Positions 39,573-52,802 of a DNA stretch of 64,000 bases are shown here, one piece after another. Position 1 is the first letter of the stretch. Each line of letters opens with the position of its first letter. Both the position numbers and the translations under genes were made by a program. The notes under the pieces were generated by a model. The model worked only from the letters and a program-made list of their open reading frames with translations, was not told where the DNA came from and did not search any database. This DNA comes from Stichopus chloronotus (Eukaryota > Echinodermata > Holothuroidea > Aspidochirotida > Stichopodidae): positions 9,245,575 to 9,309,574 of the forward strand of contig CM037832.1 of assembly GCA_021234535.1 (NCBI GenBank), written 5' to 3'.

Positions 39573-42500
39573 CTCTATATATGTTCGATCGATATGAACG
39601 CGTCCCTTCTCATTACAACGGCTGCGGCTGAGTGATAGAAATTGAAGTAGTAGAGAAAATTATGTCATGGCCACCTGCCACTGATGCAACAAAACTAACC
39701 GTTGGTACATGATACAGCAAAAGGATTGACTCTCCGCCTGATATACAAACATATGTAGCTCACGGGATGAGTGGTACTGCGTTTCAAACTTAGATGTCAA
39801 AATTGTAAAAACTATGACGCGTAGACTGCATTTTCACAATATAATTTTGAGAACTCGGATAGAAAATGAAACTACGTTGCAATTAAAATTATTTCAAACG
39901 TTGATGTACACTGTAAGGAAGATGAAACATGTAATACTGCATTTCAACAACGATAATTGCAGTTCCTAAATTTTATGATTACTAAACTTGATATTAATTA
40001 GGCCCACATGGTTATACGAAATAAGCCAAGATTCCTCCTTGCTTTAGTTCGTCTGAATACAAGTATTGTTTACAGCTCATTGCATAGCCTATACATGTCA
40101 AACACTTAACTCAACTGTGTGTTCTATACTGGTAATGCATTGCAATACAAATCAGTCAAAATCCCAATACCCCTTTCTCCTTCGCCCCGTGATCACCATC
40201 TCTAGCCCAATACTGTTGGCTTCGCAAAATCATGGTAATGATACAGGACTTTGTTTTGTCAAATGTGAATAAAATCGGCCTATACGATGTGATCTCTTAG
40301 CTGTTAAGAGTTGAGAAAATGGTCACTTATGTTCATCAAGCTGAATTTGTTTTTAGCTGTTGTTTGATGGGGGTACGAGGGATATTTTTAATACGGATTT
40401 GCACAAAATGCAAATCTAATAAGTTATTCAAAGTGACTTATATGGATTATTTGAATCATGCTGAAAATTGAACGACAACCAACGAAAACATTATTCAGAC
40501 TAATCATGAAACATTAATTTATTGTTTCAGGGTTTGTGAGGGAATACTCTTCGTTTTGCGCATGCTTGGCAATAAGATTGATGAGTTGTTTACTTAGTGA
40601 TTTGCCTGTATCTGAATTATCAGGCTGGGTCGTGATTTGCCTATTTTGGTGATTTGCTTGTCTCCTGACTAATTTTTTGTTTCGTTCGGATGACTTGTTC
40701 GCGGTTGACCGGGTTTAATTGGCAACTTGCCTTCCTTAAATTACCAAAAGGTCTATCTTTCATGCTTGCCAAGCGGAGACATTTGTTCTTGGTGACTTGT
40801 TTGATGACTGGCTTGGGCCAGTGTTAGACCACTGACTTATTTGTCATCTGACTTGTTCACTCGATAACTGGTGAATCTTTTTTTTTTCATGATATTGTTA
40901 AGTATATCTCCTATTTTAATGAGGTAAGCTTACACTGTTTTGCCCTAAAAAGCATGCGAAGTGCCATTTCTAGCGATTTGCCAAAATTTTCTTTTACGAG
41001 TTACGCCAACAAATGGTGACGCTACGCTTAGTCTTCTACAAGTGTTACCCCTCATTCATACATTTCTGGTAAGGTCCCTGTATATTACTTAGTTAGTCAT
41101 TTTATTATTTCAATATCAAAGGGTAACCTCGGTTAGCGAAACGCTTATCTTACCCAAGGCACTTTAAAACATTAAAACATAGAAACTTCAAACAAAATTA
41201 GATAATTAAAAAAAAATAATTAAATAACAAAACAACAAGCGATATATATATAGTGCTCAGCCATTAGGGGAACCCAAACATACGTCAACTTCTAAGAATT
41301 GTTGTTCTGAATGTAATACCTAGGCAGGCTAATTTAGGTTAAAGCTTCAGAATCAAAGTTTCTATGTAACACAACGGTACTAAATTAGCAACACGTTCTT
41401 CAGTACGCTTGCTGCTATCCGTCATAAAACATAGCCGGGCCCATATCTAATTTTGTTTTGTTAATATGTAAAAATACGCGCCAATTTGCTTTGATTTGTG
41501 TATTGCACCTCTCCGAAGTTCTGACAGAAAATATCTAGGGCATTCTATCGGCTACCTATACACAGCTCATTTGGGTTAGTCAAGTTAGTACAAATATTAC
41601 CTGATTCAAACCGGATATCGAAAAAAAAATAGAAATTCCTTTGATTGCAACACATAAGTGGCCTTCATGTTCAACCTCTTATTACATGTTCTTCAGTCAA
41701 ATCAACTAAATTTTTCCCAGATTTTTTAAACGAAGGACATGTTACTTTATTCCTAATTCAAGAGACCATTCCCATCTTATTGAGTAAACACACTCACTAG
41801 ATACCGCATCGGCAACTGATTACGTACCATAGCTGTTATCTTCCCCTTCCTACAAGTTCATGCTGATCATCATTTTTAGAGCCCAGTCCATCAACTTCCT
41901 ATGTTATAATACTAAAATACGTCACCTATTAAGTAAGCTATGTGCATATCACGGCCATGGAATAATTCAAGTCATTGTATTACACTTTCATTCTCCAAAT
42001 TCTTTACTGGTTTTGGCGAGGAGAAATCGTTGGTCGATCCTTATAATCGCCCGAAAACACACACGTCACAAATGCACCAAATCTTTGCCCCCACCCCCCT
42101 CCCAGTCAGGCTGCTCCCATTCATTTATATTTTTACCTCATTTGACGTCATTATATTTTTGCTTTATTTATAAAAAAAAAAAACTAAACGTAAACATGTC
42201 AAGCTCTCCACCAGAGTAGGACTACTGTTTTAGCAGATGTTGGTTAGAGGAAAAATCATATGCCACTTGTGAAATGAGCCGAGGCTGTCTATAAAGACTT
42301 GACTGGTAAAGCGAATCTTCCACCTAAACGAATCACTGAATTCTCACCTGCACAGGTCAAGCAAATACGGGGCAGGCATACGATATGGATTACTGTCGAT
42401 GACGAACCAGTTGAAGATAAAAGTTGAAGACAAAGATAAAAATTTCCACTTATTGCACGTCGATGGTATAAAGCCTACCGGCTGCAATGGGCCTACTGTA

Positions 42501-45149
42501 CAGTAGTGGCGAATGGTGGGCAATAACGTCACCGACATCAACCGAAATCACATCATTGAAAAACATCTTCTGAAATTACACTAAATTTCATATTATTGTA
42601 AATTATTTGCTAATGAAGATAATTTAAATCATATGTAAGTGTATATTATTCCTTTGCGACGAAAGCGAGATTGGTCCCTACTTGGTCTATCTTTAGCATA
42701 GGACAATAAGCCATTCTAGATTTATTCGTCGTCCAGTATATGTCCATGTCTAATAAAAATAACTTTACTGAATGTTCTAAAAAATTCACGGTTAAGAAAA
42801 AAAAAAACATGAGGAAAAAATTTCGAGTTATTTGTTACGTTTTAAGGCGATGAAGAAAAAATGCATCGGGATTGAGAGGGCTAAGAATTTCTGTGTCATC
42901 GTTTTCGCTCTGGCTGAATGCCAGCCTCAGCTTGAAATTCAGAGTGATTCTAGATGTGGAACATCTGAATGTAGCTAATGCTTTTCGTAGTATCACGATA
43001 GAAGCAAGATCTCTATTATCATGGGAGGGAGAGTCCATTCGTTTCGTTCGGTTTTCAACGTGGAAGGCCTAATCCCATTGATACATCATTCCTGGATAAT
43101 TGAAATCAGTTAAGTAGCATGCTATCGTACACTTTCTGATGTAGAAAATAATGTCTCATGCGTGCGGGCAAGACGCGCTGAATCGAGGGCGTAATTTTGT
43201 TTTGCCTCCGAGCATCGTCGACCGAAGCAAACGTCTAGAGGTGACTAAAGTCACTGGTGCTGTAAATTTCTCTTGGCGGTCTAGCCATGCACCAGCGTTT
43301 GCCATTTGAAAGTTGTAGAGAGTGATTATGCAAAATTTGTTGTGACTAAGTTGGTTGTGCGGGGAGGGGGGGGGGGGGTGTAAACATTCTTATTGGTAAT
43401 TTCTTAGTTGAAACAGACGGCTTCTTTATAGGCTGGCATGATTTAGTGGCCGGAGAAAGTAGTACTGGGGTAGGTCGAGCTCACCCCATAAGTCATCTCT
43501 TCCCCATCACCTCTGTAGTTCCAGTGTACCTGTAGGTAACTAGTGCGTTATAAAAGAATGTGCCTCATAGGGCACTCAAATTTTTAAAGGGAATCAAACA
43601 TGACGAGGTAAAAATAAAATCATTTTTTCTGATGTTCTTTCTCCTCACTAAAAGCAGTACCGTGTGACATTGAGTCTAAAACCACAGTCGACGTCATATC
43701 GTTTTCACTTTATCTGAGGCAGTGACACGTACGATTCGCCACGACAGCCCATATGTCCAGAAGGGTACTAAGGCTACAATGCATGTGAAAGAAACGGAAC
43801 TGTCTCTCCTAACCGGGTGCTTACATGGTGAGCGCTGTCCAAAGATGAATTATCGACTCTGACAATGCAAAAACTAAAACTGCATTTTTCTGCAAATACG
43901 CAGAACTGTAATGCGTATGCAAGTCGTTGTTGTGAGTGAGCCAGTCTTGGTGGATCTACTCCTCGTAGGAGTTGCCTTTTGGAGGAGGGAATGCCGTTTT
44001 CTGCTGCCCCTTTCCCAATCCAGTGTTTTGATATCACACTGGACGAAACAAAAATTCTCTTTGATCTCTCTCATAACGTTGTAAAACTGCTGACACTTTG
44101 TCATTACTATATATTTCGGACAAGACTGTACGGCTCTCTGTTTTCGACACTGAAATGAAGCATGAGAGAAGTACAGTACAACTCGATCAAGTGCAGTGAT
44201 GCCATTCGTATTCAAGCAATAGCCTACATGATCTATTCGAGGACGCCATGTTGTACCCACTAAGAAGCAGTAAAACAGTACACGATACTGAGAAATCATA
44301 TTAAATACAATGGCGCCGTATTGTAATGCGCTCCAATTTGGAAGCAGCGATTGGTACACCAGGTCTATTACCTCAGTGGGAAAAGACCGAACTGCATTTC
44401 ACCCCGTTTTATGCAAATTTTTCCGCAGTACTCTTTCATCACTTTAACACCATAAATCGTTCATGAGTTGTGGCATTTGCTTTTCTTCAATAGATTTTGT
44501 TTGGAGGAGGGCCATAGCTTGCACTTACTGCTGTAAGTAAAGATTGAACATGCATATTTGTATGAACTAAGTTATGTTACGCGCAGAAAAGGCGTTAGGA
44601 GCCCTGCAAGGCTCAACAAAATAATTTGACATTCAAGGGATAGTGACGATATTATACTGTGAGGGGCACTGCAATAACAATTGGAACGCACATTTCATTT
44701 CAATTTTCTATTTGTTTCATTACAACAGCAAATCTTCGTTAATCAATCGGCAATTTAAGTTTGCCTTACCATAAATACGGCAGTAAATTTTACCCATATG
44801 GCACGCAATGACATATCGATGGCGATATTCTTATGGATTTTCTTAAAGGCCATACCGTACCCGAATTTATGTTAATACTCCATATACCAAACAATTTACA
44901 TTACGTCTATCTTTGATCTTACTTGAATATCTGTATCCTGCATTCATATTTGAAATCGGCGGAAAGTGAATTTTTTTCTAAATTAGGCTGAATCAAGTAG
45001 AAATTGATGTACAAAACATGATGATCATGATAAAACGTTAAAAGGAATCCAAGTACTGTAATTAACATGCGATTGTACTTGGCGGCTACCGTTCTCATTA
45101 TTACTATTAATAATCGTTTCCGATTTGTACAGAGATAAGATAAATATCA

Positions 45150-45600
45150 GATTCGCAGCTGAACTTCAGAAAACAAAAAGAAAGGTAGGTCTAATTGCTG
45201 TTATGTAGTTGAAAGTTCGATTGCATTGTTCGCAAATAAATCACTACTAAGACGCTTTGTCCAGGTGTGGATTATTCTGGTAAAGTTTGCGTATGAAGCC
45301 CGTCAATTTTCTTGCGTTACTATGGACATGGTAATTGGTACTGGTAGAGAAACCATAGGCATAACATTAACACTAGCTAACACTAGAATGGGACGAGTTA
45401 CTGTAGGCTAGGCCACGGCCTCAGGTATGTTAGCCTAGGCTTAGTTTCGTTTCAATGTTTAGCAATTTGCTTGTCTAAGTTAGAATGTACACGCAAAGCC
45501 GACGCCGAGGCGTATTCAGCAGGCCATTACGGAGGTACTTTTCTGCCATCATTATAAACTAGGGGCCTACTGTAGGCCTATTGCATTCAATATTAATTAC
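45150..45600 (+). promoter_or_regulatory. Candidate promoter and non-coding first exon of the CCSER gene
   Basis: Because the first coding exon of the CCSER gene starts 40 bases after a 3' splice site, a 5' exon must lie upstream. This segment is the last CpG-bearing stretch before the depleted region (six CpG in 45481-45540). It contains good donors at AAAG|GTAGGT (45184/45185) and CTCAG|GTATGT (45424/45425). It also has a cluster of AGGCCTA and CCTAGG words. Placement is inference from the base-composition boundary and donor quality; no TATA box or initiator was confidently identified. Confidence 0.28.
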
Positions 45601-46129
45601 ACATTGACTATTGGCATAGCCTGTAGTCTAGGCCTAGCCTAGGGCCGCCTATGATAGGTATTGTATTAACAAAGAAACATGAAAACATCATTTTCTGCAC
45701 TGGCATTGCTGAATATCTTGTTTGCTAAGACAGGCTATCTAGGTTACTCCTAATTTGGCCCATACACCTAGACTAGGCCTACATATAAAAAGACAAGGTA
45801 TGAATGACAGATCGCCGATCACACAACTGCCATCACAGCCCGAATGTTTCGACCAAATAACTTACAATTTCTTGCCTTTTCTTGAACTTTACCTCCTTTT
45901 ATTACCCAAGGATGTTCCAGTTATCTTCCCTGATCTGTTAAGTAGTACAATGGCTTGGTATAAACCAAAACCTAGTTTGATAAGGAGACATTTTGTCGGT
46001 ACGAATCACCTAGGTTATCCGCTTTTTGGTAGCACTTGTAACCGAGGAATGATGTCACATTACATACTGGGAGTTCACACAGCTAAGTCTGCTCCTGTCA
46101 TTGGATAGTTTCGCATCAAAAAATGATGT

Positions 46130-46640
46130 AAGTTTGTGGGCAACGTAATGTGACGTCACTCCTTGGTAAGAATTTTCCAATCATTTTTTACATCACTGTG
46201 ACCGTGGCCATGACTCCACTCCATATTTTAGGCCAGTGGAATATCTTGTAACTACTATGTGCAAGAGATGTAGCTGGATAAATGACCACTGGGAACTGTG
46301 ACCATAACTCCATTCCATAATTGAGTCCCAGTGAGATGTATTTTGTCATTCACTATGACATCACAAGCGTTCAAAAGGTTAAGTCTACTCACAGCTAAGT
46401 ATGTTTGTTTTTATCACTGTGACCAAGGCTTCACTTCTGGTTGGAATCGTAATAAGCCACCAAGACTTTCCCAGTCATTTGTTTTCATCACCACGACCAT
46501 GACTTCAGTTCAGATTTAGTCCCAGTGGAATATTATGATATAGCAGGGTGAACGACCACTGGGGACTGCGACCACATTTCCGCTCCACATTGAAGTCCCA
46601 GCGAGATGTATTAAGACTAAGAGCGTCACATCACTCCCAC
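46130..46640. repeat. Degenerate duplication with about 270-290-bp spacing
   Basis: Segments recur: GACCACTGGGAACTGTGACC at about 46285 and GACCACTGGGGACTGCGACC at about 46554. TCCCAGTGAGATGTAT and TCCCAGCGAGATGTAT follow each, and GGCCAGTGGAATAT pairs with TCCCAGTGGAATAT. The block also repeats shorter ATGACTCCACTCC-like words. It lies in the presumed first intron of the CCSER gene and has no coding signal. Confidence 0.6.
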
Positions 46641-48102
46641 TGTTATGTACTACATTTATTGACTTCAGAATTCTAAGTTAGTCACTATGGACATACTGTA
46701 CCAGTAAGACCACAAATCCTCCAGCTTAGTGTAAGTGTAAGTGCTTTAGTTAATTAAGGAAATTTTGCATGGTGAGCTGACATCTTGCAGATCTGTTTCC
46801 TTTAGTCTTAATGTGTGCAACTGGTACATTGTTTACACTGACCTAATGTTTGCACTGACCTAGCTAACAATAGACTTAACCTTTCGAATGAGTCTGACTC
46901 AGAACAGACGACAGTTATTGAAATTCCCGCCAACATGAGACAAACTTTTACAGTTTTGTTTTGTCCTTGGAATTGGAGAATACATCGTGGCATTGCCATT
47001 TTGCTACAATCATAGACAACACCATGCTTTGGTCATTTTTCATGCAAGACTGTATTCTGATGAAGTAGGCTATAAAGCACGCTCTTTGGCATGAGCTGAG
47101 TACACAACTAACGTTACTCGTTATTGGCTAGTACAAGTAGTGGCTGTAGTGCCATGCACATATGTAAGCCTGTGTAGGCGATGTAGTATAGTACTGCGTA
47201 ATGTTCTCTGCAGCATCAAGTTCGACATTGAACAGGTGGTTTGTTGTTATCCACTCCTGACATCACTTTTCAGACCTCCAGAAAAGCACGACAAGTCAGC
47301 CTTAACTTCCGAAAAGTTGTACATGCCATAAAATGATGTTTGATTTTCCTGGAAGCGTATCTCGCATGATGATACCATATCTTTAAGGAGTTATTTACCT
47401 GAACTAGGCAGCTCCCTTGTCTTTTGCTCTGGAGAATATCAGTATTTCACACTAGTGTACAAGCTAATATTTTCAGAAAATTTGCAGGTTAATTGTCTCC
47501 CACTAACCTGAAACTGATTAACATCCCCTGATTCCTGAATGAGACATGACTTAACTTGGCCCCTAACAAACGGTAACAACTGTAGATCAAGGATTTTACC
47601 AAACTCACTGTTCACAACGGTAAAGCTAAACTTGTCTGTCCGTATTCAGCAACAAGCCTTAGCCTGCCACAAAAATATCCTTATATCTAAAATACTGTCT
47701 GATATTTTACTGTATCAATATGAACAAGTTCTTCACGATATAGTCAGAAGGAGAAAATCTTCAACAGAAAAACGATAATTTTACACCACACCCATTCTTT
47801 GCCTTGGGTGGTATCTTTTGTACAGCTTTACACAAACAAAATTTTCCATACTGTAGGGATGATAAATTGTGGTACATAGATGTCTTGTGCCAATGGCCAG
47901 GTGTTGGCTAACACTCATACTTTTGGCACTGTCTGTGCATGTTACAGTAAAGCTTGTACACTGTACCTGTATACTTTTCACTGTGACATCGGCAAAGTTC
48001 CTACATGGTCATAGTGCATGTATGCACATGTGCACTGACAGCCAGTGCTGTTATTAGGGCTGCTTTTGTTATGGGGGTCAGTGACATGAGGTGAATGTAA
48101 GT

Positions 48103-48220
48103 TTGAAGAACCAGATGAAAGAGCAAATTAACACGAAAATGTTAACGAAAGTCATAGTTCAATAAACTATGACTTTGTTAACATTTTCGTGTTAATTTGC
48201 TCTTTCATCTGGTTCTTCAA
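48103..48220. repeat. Near-perfect 118-bp palindrome (hairpin)
   Basis: The left arm (48103-48159) and right arm (48165-48220) are reverse complements over 56 bases, with a single one-base bulge and a five-base loop (caata). The arms start TTGAAGAACCAGATGAAAGA and end with the complement. It sits in the CCSER 5' intron on the plus strand, so it would be transcribed as a stable hairpin. It could be a foldback transposon relic, a recent inverted duplication or a hairpin-RNA source. No flanking target duplication beyond a few bases is evident. Confidence 0.93.
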
Positions 48221-49475
48221 GTGTACAACTCTTCCTAAAGTATGTAAGTTGTAAAAAAAATTAAGTTGTTAAAAATTGTAATTATGTAAGTTTGCTTGTA
48301 ACGTGAGAGGTAGGGTTGTTTGATTTGTGTCGTTTCATCGATACTTTGTCACTTCTACAGACTATAGGTACAGTGTTTACAGTTTACCCAGTATGCTACT
48401 ATGTGACAATGTAGCAGTGTTCGCATCAAGAAATTGAACCTGTGAGGGAAATTACTCTATAGAAAAATTTTGGGGTGTCACTTGGTAAAGCTTCTATTGC
48501 AATTTATTGTGGGTATGTATAATATGTAACTGTGACGTGAGCTGTGTACAGAATTTGCTGGGTTTTTGAGTATTGCGCAAATATTGACAAGTCTTATATC
48601 GGTAATATTGATATACCACCACTGCTTAACCAGCTCTCTAAAATCCTGGTGAGTTTTGAGTTGTACTGTACATGTGCAGTACTGAAGTAGACCCAGTAGA
48701 TCAGTTTAGAATACAATAATAGGCTATATTAATGTGATCATGAGTGGATCAGTACCATGAGCCCATCACTGCATTTTAAATGTAGACGTGATAAACCTGC
48801 AAAACCCAAACATTCCACAAACATCTCAAATGTCATGAAAACCAAGATATATACAGTATTATGTCGATTTTTGAGTGTATTGGAAAAAGAGCTGAAAAAG
48901 ATCTTTTGGAACCTGCCGAAAAGTATTACAAATGTTAGCTAACATGGTGAGTCATATTGCAAGTAGCATATTTCCAAAGTCATTATCTGAGAAATGGAAA
49001 ACTGCTGTGTGTAAAGCAGACACGAACATACTGTGGGGAGCATTATAAGGCAGAGTGGAAGTTACCAAAGAATGGAAGTAACAAATTTCAAACTGCAGAC
49101 CTTTAGAGGGTTCTGAAAACCCAAGCAGTGTTACTACATCATACAGATTGTAATTTCTTTACAGTGCTGTGCTTTCGTTTGTTGCTGTTTTGCATGAAAC
49201 ATTTGCTTCACAGTACTAATACCAATTCTAGTAAAATTCATTGGAACTGTTTCTCTCAGACATCCAGTTGTTTTTAATGAAAACAGAAGAGGGTTGTTAC
49301 TGTTGAAAGGCTCAATTGCTGCAGTGGTGTAGAAACTAGAAATTTCTGTACCCAATAGTGTGCATTAATACCAAAAGTGTTCACTCTCTTCATATGAATA
49401 AGTGTGTCAACTGTTTCTATTTTTCTCGATTGCAGATGAGTATTTTTCTCCTCTGGAAAGTGAGAATGTGCCAAG

Positions 49476-50941
49476 ATGGGTGACAAGGAAGTAAAAAGTA
49501 AGAAAGGGTTTATGTCCCGCTTGTCTTCTTTTAGAAAGAAGAAATCTTCATCAAAGCATGGTAGCGTGACAAGCCTGAAAACCGGCTCTGGTGACAGTGT
49601 TGCCAGAGGTGAAGATGGGAGAAAAATGCTAACCGACATTGATCGAAGGAGTAAGGGAAGCAGTTATGTGTCGTCCTCTCAGAACAGTCTAGAGGGCATA
49701 AATGGACGTACTCGTTCCACCTCTGAACTCATAGCAGGTTATGAGAAGAAGCTAAGTATTGTTAAGGATGACAGCAGACCCACTGCACAGGCATCAAAGA
49801 GAAGTTCTGCCACTAACTCTACCTCTTCTCAGGAATCTGAAAGTAGCTGGAGAGTTACAGCTGGGGTCAGTGCAAATGCTGAAAGTGTGAATGTCAAAGG
49901 TCATGGTCAGACCACTGCCCAGCCCGCTTTTACTCATCAAAGTGGTGTGAAACCTTATCGAAGCATATTCACTGATGTCACCAAAAGTGAAGGCATCGTG
50001 TTGAATAGTCAGGAAAAGACAGAGAGCACCACTCAGACGAACTTTTCACAAGTAGACCACGGGGAGGACGACATAGCTAGGCTGGTCAAAGTCCAGTCCT
50101 CAAGAACCCCTGAGACAAAAAGGGCCCATCTGTCCATTGCCAGACAAAACATTGAAGCCATCAGCAATTCCAATTACAGGCCACTTGTCGGGAAAGAAAC
50201 GTTTATTGGCCCTGATCCAATCACCCCAGGAAAAGGGGTCGAAGAATCCAGACTGAGATTCCGCAGTACATCCACACCGATGCCAAAAAGTTCAGAGGTG
50301 GTGGTCGAGCCAACTACTTCACCCATAAGTACCAGTAATGATTTAGTTCCCTCTCATGTACCACACACCAGTGAGAGGGAGCAAGTACAAAATGTAAGGG
50401 AAATTGAGACTTCCTTCCCTCAGTCAAGCAGTGATAGTAGGAGAGAGGGAAATGCAAGCAGTGTTACGAATCTGCACGGATCCAAGAGAACAGAAAGAGA
50501 TATATGGACTAAACAAGAACCTAGTTCAGATAACAAGATACCTGTCAACTTGCTGGAGGTAAACAAAGGAAGCAATATGACATTTACCAAGACTCCTTTA
50601 CCCCATAATACTTCTATGCCAGGTCACCAGACGAGGGAGCAGACCCCAACTACGATTGTCAATCGCACCGTTGTGGTCGAGAAAGGTAGGATGAGAACAC
50701 CATCCAAAGACTTAGCCGGCCGGACATTTTCTGTAGAGTCTAATCTCGCGGACTCGCTCTGCTCCGACGATCTCATGTGTGATTCTAAGTTTACGGGGTT
50801 AGAAGAAACCACATTCGCAGACAGTGATACCACCATCGAGGCTCACGTCAGGCCGATCAGAGATGCCGATAGAAACAAACCTCGTAACCAGTGGAGGAAA
50901 GGAAGTGAGGGCGACAGCATTTCATCGTCTTTACCATCATC
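49476..50941 (+). CDS. CCSER1: CCSER (FAM190) coiled-coil serine-rich protein, main coding exon
   Basis: This exon encodes the first 488 residues and two bases of codon 489. The start MGDKEVKSKKGFMSRLSSFR matches the family N-terminus (vertebrate CCSER1 begins MGD with SRLPIFRR shortly after), a basic amphipathic stretch. A long Ser/Thr-rich disordered middle follows, with many SSS runs and Arg/Lys-Ser sites. Near residues 425-445 the acidic motif DSLCSDDLMCDSKFTGLEE parallels the CCSER motif around SCxLDxDDLMLD. Vertebrate CCSER2 bundles microtubules, and CCSER1 is linked to cell division; the function here is inferred from family. The exon begins at 49436 after gattgcag, so the Met at 49476 has a 40-base leader within the exon. 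The donor is TCATC|GTGAGT at 50941/50942, phase 2; the in-frame TGA just beyond is intronic. It could equally be the single invertebrate ancestor of CCSER1 and CCSER2. Confidence 0.85.
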
Positions 50942-52802
50942 GTGAGTAATTTCTTCTTTTATTGCAAACTTCTTTGACTTAAATCAGATGGGTAGTACTG
51001 TAGCTATTACTTCAATACCTTGCAATGACATTAAAAGGTACATTGAAAGGCGTGTGCATCATACTGGCAAATACGAACAAACTTGTTGTTATGATGTTGA
51101 TGATACAGGAAAAGAATGAAACACAAGCACTGTTATTACTTTGTGGGACAAACTGTTTATTTAACAAACTTTGACTTCTGGCTATTAACCAGGTTCTTGA
51201 AATGTCCACTGATGTGACATGATACTAGGCCTGTATGTATATATCAACCCTAATCTTTATGATGTTGCTACCAAACAGGGTTGCTGGGTTTTTTTAATTT
51301 AATAAAAAACAACCATGATTTAAATAAAAAACAGTGATTGAAATCAAATACTGTAAATCAATCAATTTAAAGAGACTCATTGAGTTGCTTCACAAATTTC
51401 AGAATATTTTTTTAAAACCTGTTGGGCATCACTCATATGTTGATGTTAAATGGCTAAACTAAGAGATTCTGAACATCTCAAACACAACTGAAGCAACTAT
51501 GATAGGGTAATTATCAATCAAACTCACTTACTGAAAATCTGTGACCAGACACTTTTTATTGTAATGTGTAAACCATAGGCAATTCCTGTTGATAAAAATA
51601 GCACAATTTCTCACTTTTCTCCGTAACTGTACAAATAGATACACGAATAATGAGGCTAAATGGAAGTGTTGGCATGTAACGGTTCCTGTCAAACTTGCCA
51701 CAAAATTCAAGCATATCAACTCAATGAGCCATTGAAATCAGCCTAACTTGAAATCAAACAAACCCTGATACAAAACATTTAATCAGTGAGTATTCTAGTG
51801 ACTGGTCAGGGATTCACATTTTGTGGGAAGAGCTTCTGTAAACTGTACAGTACAGGTAGGTGAGAAAGTCGAAGCTGGACCATGTTGTGCCCTACTGTGC
51901 ATTGCTGTTGTCTGTTGGAAGTTCTGTGCATATACAGTACTGTACTTCCTATTGAACTGTTTTGTCTTTTTATAGAGCAAAAGTGTCCACTAGCCTCAAA
52001 TCGTAAATCCATGCCTTTTGATGCAACAGTTTAACTGTTACAGTACTGTATACTCTATGGGCAGAAGATACAGTAGCTGCTAAGAGGTTGAATTTAACCT
52101 GTACTCACTACAGTACCAAAATGTACACAGCTGCTACACTGAAAGGACAGGCTTACACTTACTGTACACTTACCTTGCTTTACGTTTACAGTATTTTGGT
52201 TATCTACAGTATGATATGACTTTTTATATGATACAATATCAATCAGTCATACAGTACCTCATATCATAGGGAATTATTCAGAGATGAGAATTGTCGTGGC
52301 AGCACAGATTGTCAAGTAGTCACCTGATGCTATATAGCAGTTTAGTTGCTTCAAACATTACAAAGTATAATTATGTACCCATATCTCTTCCTTCCATTAA
52401 CATGTCAATGAGAGTACAGTGTAAAATACAAACTGTGAGGCTCTAAGAGAGAGTGTGGTGTAAACTACAAACTACTGAAAGTGAAGGAGGCAGTAGGCAC
52501 TATAAAGTAGGCTCACTGACTGACTGTGTATTAATTAAAAATGGTGTTGTACAGTACATGAAGTAGTTAGACATTACTGTGCACTACTGTTACTGTGCAC
52601 TACTGTAATTGTTCTCAGAGAGTGAGGGAGGGTAAAATGAACCCTTATTTACTTAAAAATGTAGCATAATCTATTTTAGTGTATTTTTCCATAATTAACT
52701 GCAGGCAGTTTTGTAATGTGTCTACTACTCTATCATTGATGATTATGTTGATCTGCTTTTTTGATTTGTGGAGAAGGGCATTGAAGTCAGGGTACATCTT
52801 AA

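Larger units (their letters stand above)
35600..45150. other. Largely gene-free region before the CCSER unit
   Basis: Apart from the orphan exon (37019-37104) and hAT-like element (39139-39572), I see CA-rich runs at 36294-36345 and 37138-37155, and G/C homopolymers at 35957-35966 and 43366-43378. There is also a degenerate TGACTTG/TGATTTGC-rich stretch at 40585-40880. Open frames at 41860-42219 (plus), 43874-44359 (minus, 161 codons) and 42835-43038 show no recognisable domain and no convincing splice frame and are not called. CpG content is ordinary throughout. Confidence 0.4.
45601..49435. other. Presumed 5' intron of the CCSER gene
   Basis: Apart from the duplicated block and palindrome, this stretch shows no recognisable exon. 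CpG becomes rare after about 46.2 kb and TACAGTA-type words become common. Frames at 45755-46108 (117 codons) and 47539-47778 have no recognisable similarity and are not called. Confidence 0.45.

Noticed and set aside
41860..42219. 119-codon plus-strand frame
   Set aside because: Ends in low-complexity sequence, has no domain and no splice-site context.
43874..44359. 161-codon minus-strand frame
   Set aside because: No recognisable domain and irregular composition; overlapping alternative frames are also open, so a chance frame is the simpler reading.
45755..46108. 117-codon plus-strand frame
   Set aside because: No known similarity. It lies across AGGCCTA-rich sequence and runs up to the start of the duplicated block, in the presumed first intron of the CCSER gene.
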